NCBI GenBank assembly: GCA_045648145.1 | Contig: JAZRNK010000062.1 | Span: 1 to 7,564 of the forward strand | Direction of reading: 5' to 3' | Length of the DNA: 7,564 nucleotides | Source: UMGS172 sp045648145 | GTDB taxonomy: Bacteria; Bacillota; Clostridia; Oscillospirales; Acutalibacteraceae | Shown here: positions 1 through 6,215 of the stretch, one piece after another | How the letters are laid out: the number at the start of each line of letters is the position of its first letter | How positions within the stretch are numbered: position 1 is the stretch's first letter | Translations under genes and position numbers: made by a program | The notes under the pieces: generated by a model | Database searches by the model: none | Told to the model about the DNA's origin: nothing | The model's input: only the letters and a program-made list of their open reading frames with translations

Positions 1-393
1 GGTTTGGGAGTTAGATTTGGTTGGTACATATTACCTAGAACTGTTGTGATTATCGCTTCTGTTGTTTTTACTCTGGGTTATATTCTATATGCTGAAGTTT
101 TAAAAGAAAATACATATCTTAGCCGTACTATTGAGGTTCAAGATAAACAAAAGGTAATAGACACGGGGCTTTACAGTATTGTAAGACATCCAATGTATAG
201 CGCAACTTTGATGTTATTTTTATCAATGCCACTTGTTTTAGGCTCGATTTTTTCTCTTCTAATTTTCCTTTTATATCCTTTTATTATTATAAAAAGAATT
301 AAAGGCGAAGAAGAATTACTGAAAAAAGAACTTGATGGTTATAATGATTATGTTAAAAAGGTAAAATACAGATTAATACCATTTATTTGGTAA
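1..393 (+). CDS. Isoprenylcysteine carboxyl methyltransferase-like membrane protein (3' part only)
   Basis: The reading frame is open to the left edge, so the N-terminus lies outside the window; a TTG at base 4 need not be the start. The visible 130 codons show a hydrophobic segment near the beginning (TVVIIASVVFTLGYILY). The family signature GLYSIVRHPMYSA follows at bases 166-204. A long hydrophobic stretch comes next (about bases 205-297), then a basic/acidic tail with EEELLKK and YNDYVKKVKYRLIPF. The order 'G-Y-x-x-V-R-H-P-x-Y ... EE-x-x-L ... Y-x-x-Y ... P' is that of the ICMT/PEMT-type integral membrane methyltransferases, which use S-adenosylmethionine. Bacterial members have diverse and mostly unknown substrates, so no substrate is assigned. 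The gene is visibly more A+T-rich than uvrC downstream. It lies 19 bases before the nucleoside hydrolase and is probably co-transcribed with it. Confidence 0.8.
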   Translation, partial: GLGVRFGWYILPRTVVIIASVVFTLGYILYAEVLKENTYLSRTIEVQDKQKVIDTGLYSIVRHPMYSATLMLFLSMPLVLGSIFSLLIFLLYPFIIIKRIKGEEELLKKELDGYNDYVKKVKYRLIPFIW

Positions 394-412
394 TGCTTTA
401 GGTGGTGGAAAA

Positions 413-1330
413 ATGGAAAAGCTTAATTTAATACTTGATACCGATGTTGGTTCTGATTGCGATGATATGATGTCCTTAGCATATCTTGTTTATGCACAAA
501 AGTTTTTAAATACTTCGATTACTGCCATTACATATTCAAATGGTTGTGAGTTTGGTCCTGCTACGATTCAGGCGTTTTTTAAAAGTATGGGAGTTGCAAC
601 ATTGCCCATCGGCTTACCTAATGTACCGGTTAAAAGATACGATAACTATTGCAGGCAGGTTGTTGAAAAATTTGGTGGCCAAGAGGTTACAGTTTGTGAT
701 GCTGTAGAGCTTATGAGAAGAGCTTTAGTTGAAAATGAGAATAATATTATTTGCGGTATTGGTGCATTGACTAATATAGCGGCTTTGCTCAATAGTAAAG
801 CTGATGAAATTAGTTCTCTTGATGGCGTTGAGCTTGTAAAAGAAAAATGCAAAAAGGTAGTTTTAATGGCAGGAAAGTTTAACAATTATGATGAAAATGG
901 GGAATGGAATGTTCGTCTTGATATACCTGCCGCACAAGCAGTAGTTAAAAAATGTCCAGTTCCTATTGTTTTTTTGCCTTTTGAAACCGGAATGAACGTT
1001 ATTTCGGGCGGACCGATTATGGAAAAATATAATGATACTAATCCACTTTCGTTGTCCTTCTGTCTTTTCCCTGGTGTTAAGGATTCGGGTGGTCGTCATT
1101 CGTGGGACCCGATTACAACTATTTATGCAGTTGAGGGATGTAAGGATTTACTGATTGAAAGTGAGCCCGGTATTGTTTCTATAAATGATGAGGGCAAGTC
1201 CTTTTTCACTCCCGATAATAACGGATTGCACAGTTATTTGACTGTTAAAACATTACTCGAGTTTGATGACAAGCAAAGCAGAAAGCGCATCGCGGATTAT
1301 ATTGACGAGTGTGCTTTAAAGGCTTTTTGA
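413..1330 (+). CDS. Nucleoside hydrolase (IUNH family)
   Basis: A 305-residue protein, normal length for inosine/uridine-preferring nucleoside hydrolases, which cleave the N-glycosidic bond of ribonucleosides to give base and ribose for salvage; probably cytosolic, with no signal peptide seen. The N-terminal Ca2+/ribose site is DTDVGSDCDD (residues 9-18), the spaced aspartate form often seen in clostridial members. CGIGALTNIAALL (from about residue 114) matches the family's 'G-x-L-T-N-x-A' segment. VVLMAGKF and NVRLDIPAAQAVV match the region whose Asn and Asp bind ribose. HSWDP (His229, Asp232) matches the C-terminal His/Asp pair that contacts the leaving base and the metal. The ATG at 413 follows AGGTGG at 400-405 with 7 bases between. 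Substrate preference (purine, pyrimidine or other) cannot be read from the sequence. It sits between the membrane methyltransferase and the acetyltransferase in the same direction. Confidence 0.9.
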   Translation: MEKLNLILDTDVGSDCDDMMSLAYLVYAQKFLNTSITAITYSNGCEFGPATIQAFFKSMGVATLPIGLPNVPVKRYDNYCRQVVEKFGGQEVTVCDAVELMRRALVENENNIICGIGALTNIAALLNSKADEISSLDGVELVKEKCKKVVLMAGKFNNYDENGEWNVRLDIPAAQAVVKKCPVPIVFLPFETGMNVISGGPIMEKYNDTNPLSLSFCLFPGVKDSGGRHSWDPITTIYAVEGCKDLLIESEPGIVSINDEGKSFFTPDNNGLHSYLTVKTLLEFDDKQSRKRIADYIDECALKAF

Positions 1331-1334
1331 ACGT

Positions 1335-1341
1335 AGGTGAG
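1335..1341 (+). promoter_or_regulatory. Ribosome binding site deciding the TTG start of the GNAT gene
   Basis: AGGTGAG lies 3 bases before TTG 1345 (5 bases when counted from the AGGTG core). It falls after the stop codon of the nucleoside hydrolase at 1328-1330. It supports TTG 1345 over the upstream GTG at 1309, which would begin inside the preceding gene. Confidence 0.6.
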
Positions 1342-1344
1342 ATT

Positions 1345-1836
1345 TTGGTTATAAGAAAGGCACAAAAAAGTGACTACGAGCGTATTATGGAGATTTATGC
1401 AACAGCTCGTGAATTTATGGCAAGGACAGGTAACCCTCACCAATGGGGTGATAGCGGTCATCCGTCGGCTGAAATGATAAAACAAGACCTTGAAATCGGT
1501 CATCTTTATGTTATTGAGGATGATTCTTGTGTTCAGGCTGTGTTTATGTTCACTTTAATTCCTGACCCAACCTACTTGTATATTGAGGATGGTAATTGGC
1601 CTAACAATGAGCCTTATGGTACTATTCACAGAATTGCAGGCAGCGGTCAGATTAAAGGCGTTTTATCCTTGGCAGTTGATTATGCTAAACAATATATTAA
1701 CAACATTAGAATTGATACTCACGAGGATAATAAGGTTATGCAATGCGCTTTGAGTAAAAAAGGCTTTAAGCGTTGCGGTATTATTTATCTCGAAAACGGC
1801 GACCCAAGGATAGCGTACCAATTAGTATCAGATTAA
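1345..1836 (+). CDS. GNAT family N-acetyltransferase, substrate unknown
   Basis: A 163-residue protein when started at TTG 1345, giving an N-terminus (M)VIRKAQKSDYERIMEIY typical of GNAT enzymes, where strand 1 begins almost at once. The acetyl-CoA pyrophosphate-binding loop is HRIAGSGQIKG (residues 95-105), followed by an alpha helix (VLSLAVDYAKQY). IRIDTHEDN (residues 121-129) and KKGFKRCGIIYLENGD form the usual C-terminal strand and helix. The family moves an acetyl group from acetyl-CoA to an amine; this subgroup, common in Bacillota, has no substrate I can name. An in-frame GTG at 1309 would overlap the nucleoside hydrolase by 22 bases and add 12 residues with no GNAT similarity. TTG 1345 is preferred because AGGTGAG (1335-1341) lies just before it. 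Gaps are 14 bases to the upstream gene and 15 bases to uvrC, so an operon is likely. Confidence 0.85.
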   Translation: MVIRKAQKSDYERIMEIYATAREFMARTGNPHQWGDSGHPSAEMIKQDLEIGHLYVIEDDSCVQAVFMFTLIPDPTYLYIEDGNWPNNEPYGTIHRIAGSGQIKGVLSLAVDYAKQYINNIRIDTHEDNKVMQCALSKKGFKRCGIIYLENGDPRIAYQLVSD

Positions 1837-1837
1837 C

Positions 1838-1846
1838 GGGAGGTGG
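1838..1846 (+). promoter_or_regulatory. Ribosome binding site deciding the TTG start of uvrC
   Basis: GGGAGGTGG is a strong match to the anti-Shine-Dalgarno sequence and ends 5 bases before TTG 1852. The in-frame GTG at 1843 lies inside this site, so it is unlikely to be the start. The site sits entirely in the short gap after the GNAT stop codon at 1834-1836. Confidence 0.7.
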
Positions 1847-1851
1847 ACTTT

Positions 1852-3684
1852 TTGTCTTTTAGCGATGAGAGAATTGAACGACTTCGTGCTAAGGCAGGAA
1901 GTCTTCCTTTGTTGCCCGGTGTTTACATTATGCACTCAAAATCGGGTGAAATTATTTACGTCGGTAAGGCTAAAAAGCTAAAAAACCGAGTAACACAGTA
2001 TTTTGGCGCAGGTAAACAACACAATGATAAGGTTCGTAAGATGGTTTCAAACGTCGAGGACTTTGAATATATTATCTGCGATAGCGAGTTTGAAGCGCTT
2101 GTTTTGGAATGCTCTTTAATCAAGCAGCATTTGCCGAAATATAATATTCTACTTAAAGATGATAAGGGTTATCACTACATTAAGGTTACTAAAGGTGATT
2201 GGCCAGTTATTTCGGCATCCTTTGATAATAACGACAAAAATGCCGAGTATATAGGACCTTATATTTCGGGCTTTGTTGTAAACAAAACTATTGACGAGGT
2301 CAAAAAAATTTTTAAGTTACCTCATTGCAATAAAGTTTTTCCTGACTGTATTTCCCGTTCCTCGCGTCCTTGCTTAAATTATCATATAAAGAACTGTTCA
2401 GCGCCTTGTTGTGCTAAAATCAACGCAAAAGAGTATCGCGAGGCGGTAAAATCGGCGGTTGAATTTTTGAAGGGCGGGGTTTCAAGCTCTGTAACACATC
2501 TCAAACAGCAGATGAATGAGGCTGCAGAAAATCTTGATTTTGAAAAAGCGGCTAAATTACGCGATAGAATTGCGGCCATTGAGAAAATTAAAGATAAACA
2601 AAAGATTTACAGTTCAACTTACAAAAGGCAGGATGTTATTGCCTTGGCTGTATCGGATGAAGCGGCCTGCTTTGAGGTATTTGTCTTTGTTGACGGTAAG
2701 CTTTCTGATCGAGAGGAATTTTTGTCTGATGCGGTTTATGAACCGACATCGGCAAGAAGTGAGTTTATAAGGCGTTATTATTCCTTGCGCGATAACGTTC
2801 CGCCGCGTATTACCGTTGATGGTGAGCTTGAGGATAAAGAACTTTTAGAAAAATGGTTGACCGAAAAAAGAGGAAAGTTGGTTAATATTCACGTTCCTGA
2901 GCGCGGAGAGCAGGAGCATCTTGTTACTATGTGCCGTAACAACGCTTCCGAAAGGTTGGCGCAGAGTCTTGGCCGCCGTATCGGTCAGACTGCCGGTTTG
3001 GATGAACTTGCAAGACTTTTAGGACTACCAACACCGCCTAAATATATTGAGGCTTATGATATATCGAATACCGCCGGTGAGGAAAACGTTGCAGGTATGG
3101 TGGTTTTTAAAGACGGCAAGCCTTTCAAACAGGATTATAAAAAATTTAAAATTAAAGGCTTTACGGGTCAGGACGATTTTCGTTCTATGGCAGAGGTTTT
3201 AGAGCGTCGCTTTTTAGAATACAAAAAAGCCGAAACCGACGACGGCTTCGGTAGGCTACCTGATTTGATTTTACTTGATGGCGGTAAAGGTCAACTTTCC
3301 GCAGTTAACGAGGTTTTGAATAAATTAGATATATCAGTACCAGTTTTTGGTATGGTGAAGGACTCTAAGCATAAGACCAGAGCGATAACCTCGTCGGGTG
3401 GAGAAATTGCAATTAAGGCCAATCGAAGCGCATATACACTTGTATATACAATACAGGAAGAAGTCCACCGTTTTGCAATAGGGTATCACCGCAAAGCGAG
3501 GGCTAAAAACGCTTACGTTTTAAAGCTTACCGAAATTGAGGGTGTAGGTCAGGCGAGAGCCAAAAAACTTCTCAAATATTTTAAAAGTATTTCGGTAATA
3601 GAAAAAGCTACCGTAGAACAATTGCAAAAAGCAGGATTGTCGCAAACGGTAGCAAATAACGTTTATAACTATTTTAATATTTAG
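1852..3684 (+). CDS. uvrC: UvrABC excinuclease subunit C
   Basis: A 610-residue protein, the usual UvrC length. In nucleotide excision repair UvrC joins the UvrB-DNA complex and cuts on both sides of a lesion. The N-terminal GIY-YIG nuclease (3' incision) covers about residues 18-98: PGVYIM, Tyr36 in IYVGKA, Arg46, and the Glu of EALVLE (81-86). A cysteine cluster follows (159, 166, 174, 182, 186, 187), consistent with the UvrC [4Fe-4S] site. The UVR motif that binds UvrB starts near residue 213 (MNEAAENLDFEKAAKLRDRI from 221). The RNase H-like 5' nuclease has Asp403 in YDISN, Asp476 in LLDGGKGQ and His539 in VHRFAIGYHR. Tandem helix-hairpin-helix DNA-binding motifs lie at about 553-610 (IEGVGQARAKKLL, then LSQTVANNVYNYF). 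All catalytic residues are present. Start TTG 1852 is set by the GGGAGGTGG site. The stop overlaps the stop of convergent tmcAL. Confidence 0.97.
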   Translation: MSFSDERIERLRAKAGSLPLLPGVYIMHSKSGEIIYVGKAKKLKNRVTQYFGAGKQHNDKVRKMVSNVEDFEYIICDSEFEALVLECSLIKQHLPKYNILLKDDKGYHYIKVTKGDWPVISASFDNNDKNAEYIGPYISGFVVNKTIDEVKKIFKLPHCNKVFPDCISRSSRPCLNYHIKNCSAPCCAKINAKEYREAVKSAVEFLKGGVSSSVTHLKQQMNEAAENLDFEKAAKLRDRIAAIEKIKDKQKIYSSTYKRQDVIALAVSDEAACFEVFVFVDGKLSDREEFLSDAVYEPTSARSEFIRRYYSLRDNVPPRITVDGELEDKELLEKWLTEKRGKLVNIHVPERGEQEHLVTMCRNNASERLAQSLGRRIGQTAGLDELARLLGLPTPPKYIEAYDISNTAGEENVAGMVVFKDGKPFKQDYKKFKIKGFTGQDDFRSMAEVLERRFLEYKKAETDDGFGRLPDLILLDGGKGQLSAVNEVLNKLDISVPVFGMVKDSKHKTRAITSSGGEIAIKANRSAYTLVYTIQEEVHRFAIGYHRKARAKNAYVLKLTEIEGVGQARAKKLLKYFKSISVIEKATVEQLQKAGLSQTVANNVYNYFNI

Positions 3685-4853
3685 CGTTTTATAATAATTC
3701 CGTTGGTGAATTCATTGCCACAGGGTGTCGGCTCTGCTTGAGATAATGCAAAAATATCGGTTGATTTCGATTCAAACTCAAAGCAGGGGTCACCTTTAAG
3801 GCTGGTGGGACGCATTATTATAGGGATTTGACTGAATTCTCTTGCTTTTTGTAAAGCAATAACACCGGTTTCATTACAGCCTAACACACGGATGTAGGGT
3901 ACCTTTTCGGGTATGTCGGATGCCTTTTCTTTTAAAAGAGTAGCCAAAATAAGCCGTCTTAACCGAGCGTTTGTATATCTTTTGGTAGCGGCATAGTCCA
4001 TAAGCTGATTTAAGTTGGAACTCATTCTTGCGGCATTATAAAGTCGGTTTTCAATGCCCTCACTAATGTCAGGCAGGGCTTTGTAATCCTCGGGTGATGT
4101 TGTTCTGAGTGTGCCGAGAATAACCTTTTCAAGCGTATTGAGATTAGAAACGTGACCGTTTAAATGCTCGTTTTTTAGTATTTCAAAAGCGGCTTTTGGC
4201 ATATATTTCTGAGCTTCATCAACATCACCATTTAAAATCAGTTCACGAAGATAGGTTGCCGAGCAGAATTCATTTGTAGCCTCTTTGTCGTGGTGCTCTG
4301 CACCCATTCGCTTTACGGCAACAAATTTACATTTAGAGTTAAGGTCTTTGGCGGCACTGATGTACTCAATAGCCAGTGTGTCGTTGGGGGAAGCTAATAT
4401 TTCACCGTTTTTGCAAAGCAGTTCCACGGCTGTTTCTCTTGCTTTGGCGAGTGTCATACCATTGTCTAACAGCTCACGCAGTTTTGCTTTGAATTCGGCT
4501 GAGCGGGTGCAGTATACAGTTTGCATTATTTTTTCTATTTCACCACATTCGCTACCAAAAACAAGCATATCGGCGTTAAGGTTGTGCGCGATGGTTACAG
4601 CGCCGGTTGCAAATTTTTGCGCCGTTGCCATAGCCCAGTAGGTAGGAAGCTCGATTACCGCATCTACACCACATTCAAGAGCTTGGTGTGTCCTCGCAAA
4701 TTTGGATATAATGGCGGTGTCGCCCCTTTGTACCCAGTTACCGCTCATAATGGCTATAACGGCTGTCGCGCCTTTTTCTTTTGCTATTTTAACAAGATAC
4801 TCGTGGCCGTTGTGAAACGGGTTATATTCGGCTATAATTACTGCTGTACACAT
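3681..4853 (-). CDS. tmcAL: tRNA(Met) cytidine acetate ligase (YlbM family)
   Basis: A 390-residue cytosolic protein of the YlbM/TmcAL family. In Bacillus subtilis TmcAL makes N4-acetylcytidine at wobble position 34 of elongator tRNA(Met) from acetate and ATP by way of acetyl-AMP, which protects AUG decoding. Family marks seen here: the nucleotidyltransferase motif EYNPFHNGH (residues 9-17, HxGH type), MSGNWVQRGD (36-45), GVDAVIELP (62-70), VFGSECG (98-104), SPNDTLAIEY (155-164), KRMGAEHHD (181-189) and the SATYLRE segment near 198. The C-terminal part (LRRLILATLL, YIRVLGCNETG) also fits. The ATG at 4853 is chosen over GTG 4862 because AAAGTGG (4865-4859) lies 5 bases before the ATG and overlaps the GTG, and because homologues start just before the EYNPFHNGH strand. 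It is divergent from ackA and convergent with uvrC, with overlapping stops. The function is inferred from the family. Confidence 0.92.
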   Translation of the reverse strand: MCTAVIIAEYNPFHNGHEYLVKIAKEKGATAVIAIMSGNWVQRGDTAIISKFARTHQALECGVDAVIELPTYWAMATAQKFATGAVTIAHNLNADMLVFGSECGEIEKIMQTVYCTRSAEFKAKLRELLDNGMTLAKARETAVELLCKNGEILASPNDTLAIEYISAAKDLNSKCKFVAVKRMGAEHHDKEATNEFCSATYLRELILNGDVDEAQKYMPKAAFEILKNEHLNGHVSNLNTLEKVILGTLRTTSPEDYKALPDISEGIENRLYNAARMSSNLNQLMDYAATKRYTNARLRRLILATLLKEKASDIPEKVPYIRVLGCNETGVIALQKAREFSQIPIIMRPTSLKGDPCFEFESKSTDIFALSQAEPTPCGNEFTNGIIIKR

Positions 4854-4858
4854 AGTTA

Positions 4859-4865
4859 CCACTTT
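4859..4865 (-). promoter_or_regulatory. Ribosome binding site of tmcAL
   Basis: Read on the minus strand, AAAGTGG ends 5 bases before the ATG at 4853-4851. It is a modest anti-Shine-Dalgarno match, weaker than the sites of uvrC and ackA. It overlaps the in-frame GTG at 4862, which makes that codon an unlikely start. Confidence 0.5.
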
Positions 4866-4866
4866 C

Positions 4867-4897
4867 TTTAGAATTTACTTGAATTTTATTTTATAAT
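4867..4897 (+). promoter_or_regulatory. Candidate promoter for the ackA-galK operon
   Basis: A perfect -10 box TATAAT lies at 4892-4897. The best upstream -35-like hexamer is TTTAGA at 4867-4872 with a long 19-base spacer, so the -35 is poor and an activator could be needed. Transcription from here would start near 4904 and give a leader of about 90 bases carrying both inverted repeats. A second A+T-rich stretch (4931-4952) also contains TATATT-like boxes, so the true start is not settled. Confidence 0.35.
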
Positions 4898-4917
4898 GAT
4901 GTATTATTAATGTTTGG

Positions 4918-4931
4918 AAAGCGTCTGCTTT
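4918..4931. repeat. Short inverted repeat upstream of ackA (AAAGC/GCTTT)
   Basis: AAAGC (4918-4922) and GCTTT (4927-4931) are perfect 5-base arms around GTCT. The centre AAAGCGTCTGCT loosely resembles a CcpA cre site but differs from the consensus at several positions. It could be a protein-binding site or a small RNA hairpin in the ackA leader; the arms are short enough to arise by chance. Confidence 0.35.
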
Positions 4932-4936
4932 TATAT

Positions 4937-4965
4937 ATTTTACTTTATATTTTGTCGGATTGCAA
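4937..4965 (-). promoter_or_regulatory. Candidate sigma-A-type promoter for tmcAL
   Basis: On the minus strand, TTGCAA (4965-4960) and TAAAAT (4942-4937) are separated by 17 bases, the ideal spacing for the housekeeping sigma factor. Its -35 box lies inside the inverted repeat at 4955-4972. The region is so A+T-rich that chance matches are likely; a TATAAA nearer the gene (around 4895) is an alternative -10. It would give a leader of about 75 bases. Confidence 0.3.
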
Positions 4966-4972
4966 TATCCGA
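4955..4972. repeat. Inverted repeat just before the ackA ribosome binding site
   Basis: TCGGATTGCAATATCCGA has 6-base arms TCGGAT (4955-4960) and ATCCGA (4967-4972) around a 6-base centre, and contains the perfect palindrome ATTGCAAT (4959-4966). It stands out as the only relatively G+C-rich block in an A+T-rich leader and ends 10 bases before the AGGAGG at 4983. It could be an operator for a dimeric regulator or a 5'-leader hairpin. No U-run follows, so it is not an intrinsic terminator. Confidence 0.5.
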
Positions 4973-4982
4973 TAACCTTTAT

Positions 4983-4988
4983 AGGAGG
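4983..4988 (+). promoter_or_regulatory. Ribosome binding site of ackA
   Basis: AGGAGG is a perfect Shine-Dalgarno core, 6 bases before ATG 4995. It fixes the start of ackA and rules out the longer in-frame reading from 4914, whose extra 27 residues would precede the conserved MKILVVNAGSSS terminus. Confidence 0.85.
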
Positions 4989-4994
4989 ATTTTT

Positions 4995-6200
4995 ATGAAA
5001 ATTTTGGTTGTTAATGCGGGAAGCTCATCATTAAAGTATCAGCTTATTGATATGGATAATGAGCAGGTTATCGCAAAGGGTCTTTGCGATAAAATCGGTC
5101 TTGATGACAGTAACGTTAAGCACAAGGCTTTTGACGGCAGAGAGTATGTTGCAACAGTTGCAATGCCTACTCATTCTGAGGCTTTTGAAACCTTGATGTA
5201 TGCACTTATTGAGAGTGATGCAAAGGTTATTGATTCTTATGATGAAATCGGTGCCATCGGTCACCGTGTTGTTCACGGCGGTACCTATTTTAACAAATCT
5301 TGCCTTGTTGACGATGATGTTGCTGAAAAAGTAGAAGAGCTTCGTGAGTTGGCTCCGCTTCATAATCATCCTCATTATCTTGGTATTGTTGCTTGTACCA
5401 AAACCTTTGGTAAGGATGTTCCTCAGGTAGTTGTTTTTGATACTGCCTTCCATCAGACAATGCCCGAAAAAGCATATATTTTCGGTATTCCTTACGAGTA
5501 TTATGAGAAATATCAGGTTCGTCGTTACGGCGCTCACGGTACCTCACATAAATACGTCAGTGAACGCTGTGCAGAGATTATGGGCAGAAAGGGCGATAAG
5601 GATTTAAAAATCGTAACCTGCCATATCGGTAACGGCGCTTCAATTTCTGCCGTTAAGGGCGGCGAGTGCATTGATACATCTATGGGCTTTACACCTCTTG
5701 ATGGTTTTATTATGGGTACACGTTCCGGTGGTGTTGACCCGTCAGCTCTTACTTATATTGCTAATAAGGAGAATATGACTCCTGACCAGCTTTCTGATAT
5801 GTGTAATAAAAAGTCAGGTCTTCTCGGTATTTCGGGCGTTTCGAGCGATAACCGTGACGTTTCTGCCGCAGCTGCTGAGGGTAACCACCGTGCAGCATTG
5901 GCTAACGATATTCAGAGATATCAGATTGCCAAGTTTGTTGGCTCTTATATTGCTGCTATGGACGGTGCTGATGCTATTGTATTTACTGCAGGTATCGGCG
6001 AAAACGATCCTGTTCTTCGTACAGAGGTTTGTAAGCATTTTTCATATATGGGTGTTAAGATTGACGAAGAGAAGAATAAGATTCGCGGTGAAGAGGTAGA
6101 AATTTCTACACCTGATTCTTCGGTTAAGGTTTACATTATTCCTACTAATGAGGAACTTGCAATCGCAAAGGATACACTCGAAATCGTAAATTCACTTTAA
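4995..6200 (+). CDS. ackA: Acetate kinase
   Basis: A 401-residue protein, standard AckA length, of the ASKHA sugar-kinase/Hsp70/actin fold. It interconverts acetyl phosphate + ADP and acetate + ATP; in a fermenter it mainly makes ATP by substrate-level phosphorylation. Key residues match the Methanosarcina enzyme in place: Asn7 in VNAGSSSLKYQ, Arg91 in GHRVVHGG, Asp149 in VFDTAFHQTMP, Arg243 in MGTRSGGVDP and Glu386 in TNEELAIAKDT. RRYGAHGTSH, CHIGNGAS and FTAGIGEN are the other acetate-kinase signatures. It has a perfect AGGAGG site and a 141-base upstream region shared with divergent tmcAL. The usual partner pta is not in the window; phosphotransacetylase must be encoded elsewhere. The next gene, a galactokinase-family kinase, follows after 15 bases in what appears to be the same operon. 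Confidence 0.98.
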   Translation: MKILVVNAGSSSLKYQLIDMDNEQVIAKGLCDKIGLDDSNVKHKAFDGREYVATVAMPTHSEAFETLMYALIESDAKVIDSYDEIGAIGHRVVHGGTYFNKSCLVDDDVAEKVEELRELAPLHNHPHYLGIVACTKTFGKDVPQVVVFDTAFHQTMPEKAYIFGIPYEYYEKYQVRRYGAHGTSHKYVSERCAEIMGRKGDKDLKIVTCHIGNGASISAVKGGECIDTSMGFTPLDGFIMGTRSGGVDPSALTYIANKENMTPDQLSDMCNKKSGLLGISGVSSDNRDVSAAAAEGNHRAALANDIQRYQIAKFVGSYIAAMDGADAIVFTAGIGENDPVLRTEVCKHFSYMGVKIDEEKNKIRGEEVEISTPDSSVKVYIIPTNEELAIAKDTLEIVNSL

Positions 6201-6215
6201 TATAGGGGAAAACTT

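Noticed and set aside
2323..2412. UvrC cysteine cluster with six Cys and a longer first spacing than in E. coli (first to second cluster Cys 15 rather than 12)
   Set aside because: The PCLNYHIKNCSAPC core is intact, and clostridial UvrC proteins commonly have a longer first interval, so this looks like clade variation rather than a new site.
3432..3450. Overlapping palindromes TATACACTTGTATA and TGTATATACA inside uvrC
   Set aside because: They encode the conserved segment AYTLVYTIQ just before the catalytic His, so the bases are explained by coding and A+T-rich codon choice.
4285..4871. Two overlapping plus-strand frames (4285-4641 and 4521-4871) opposite tmcAL
   Set aside because: They are antisense to a well-supported tmcAL, have no recognisable motifs, and run in two different frames.
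4914..4994. Possible 27-residue N-terminal extension of AckA
   Set aside because: The perfect AGGAGG at 4983-4988 and the conserved MKILVVNAGSSS terminus place the start at 4995. The extension would translate the leader and its inverted repeat.
5031..5537. 168-residue open frame on the minus strand inside ackA
   Set aside because: It lies wholly antisense to a strongly conserved acetate kinase. Its translation is rich in Ile, Asn, Thr and Leu with no domain I recognise, and I see no convincing ribosome binding site. It is a codon-bias shadow.
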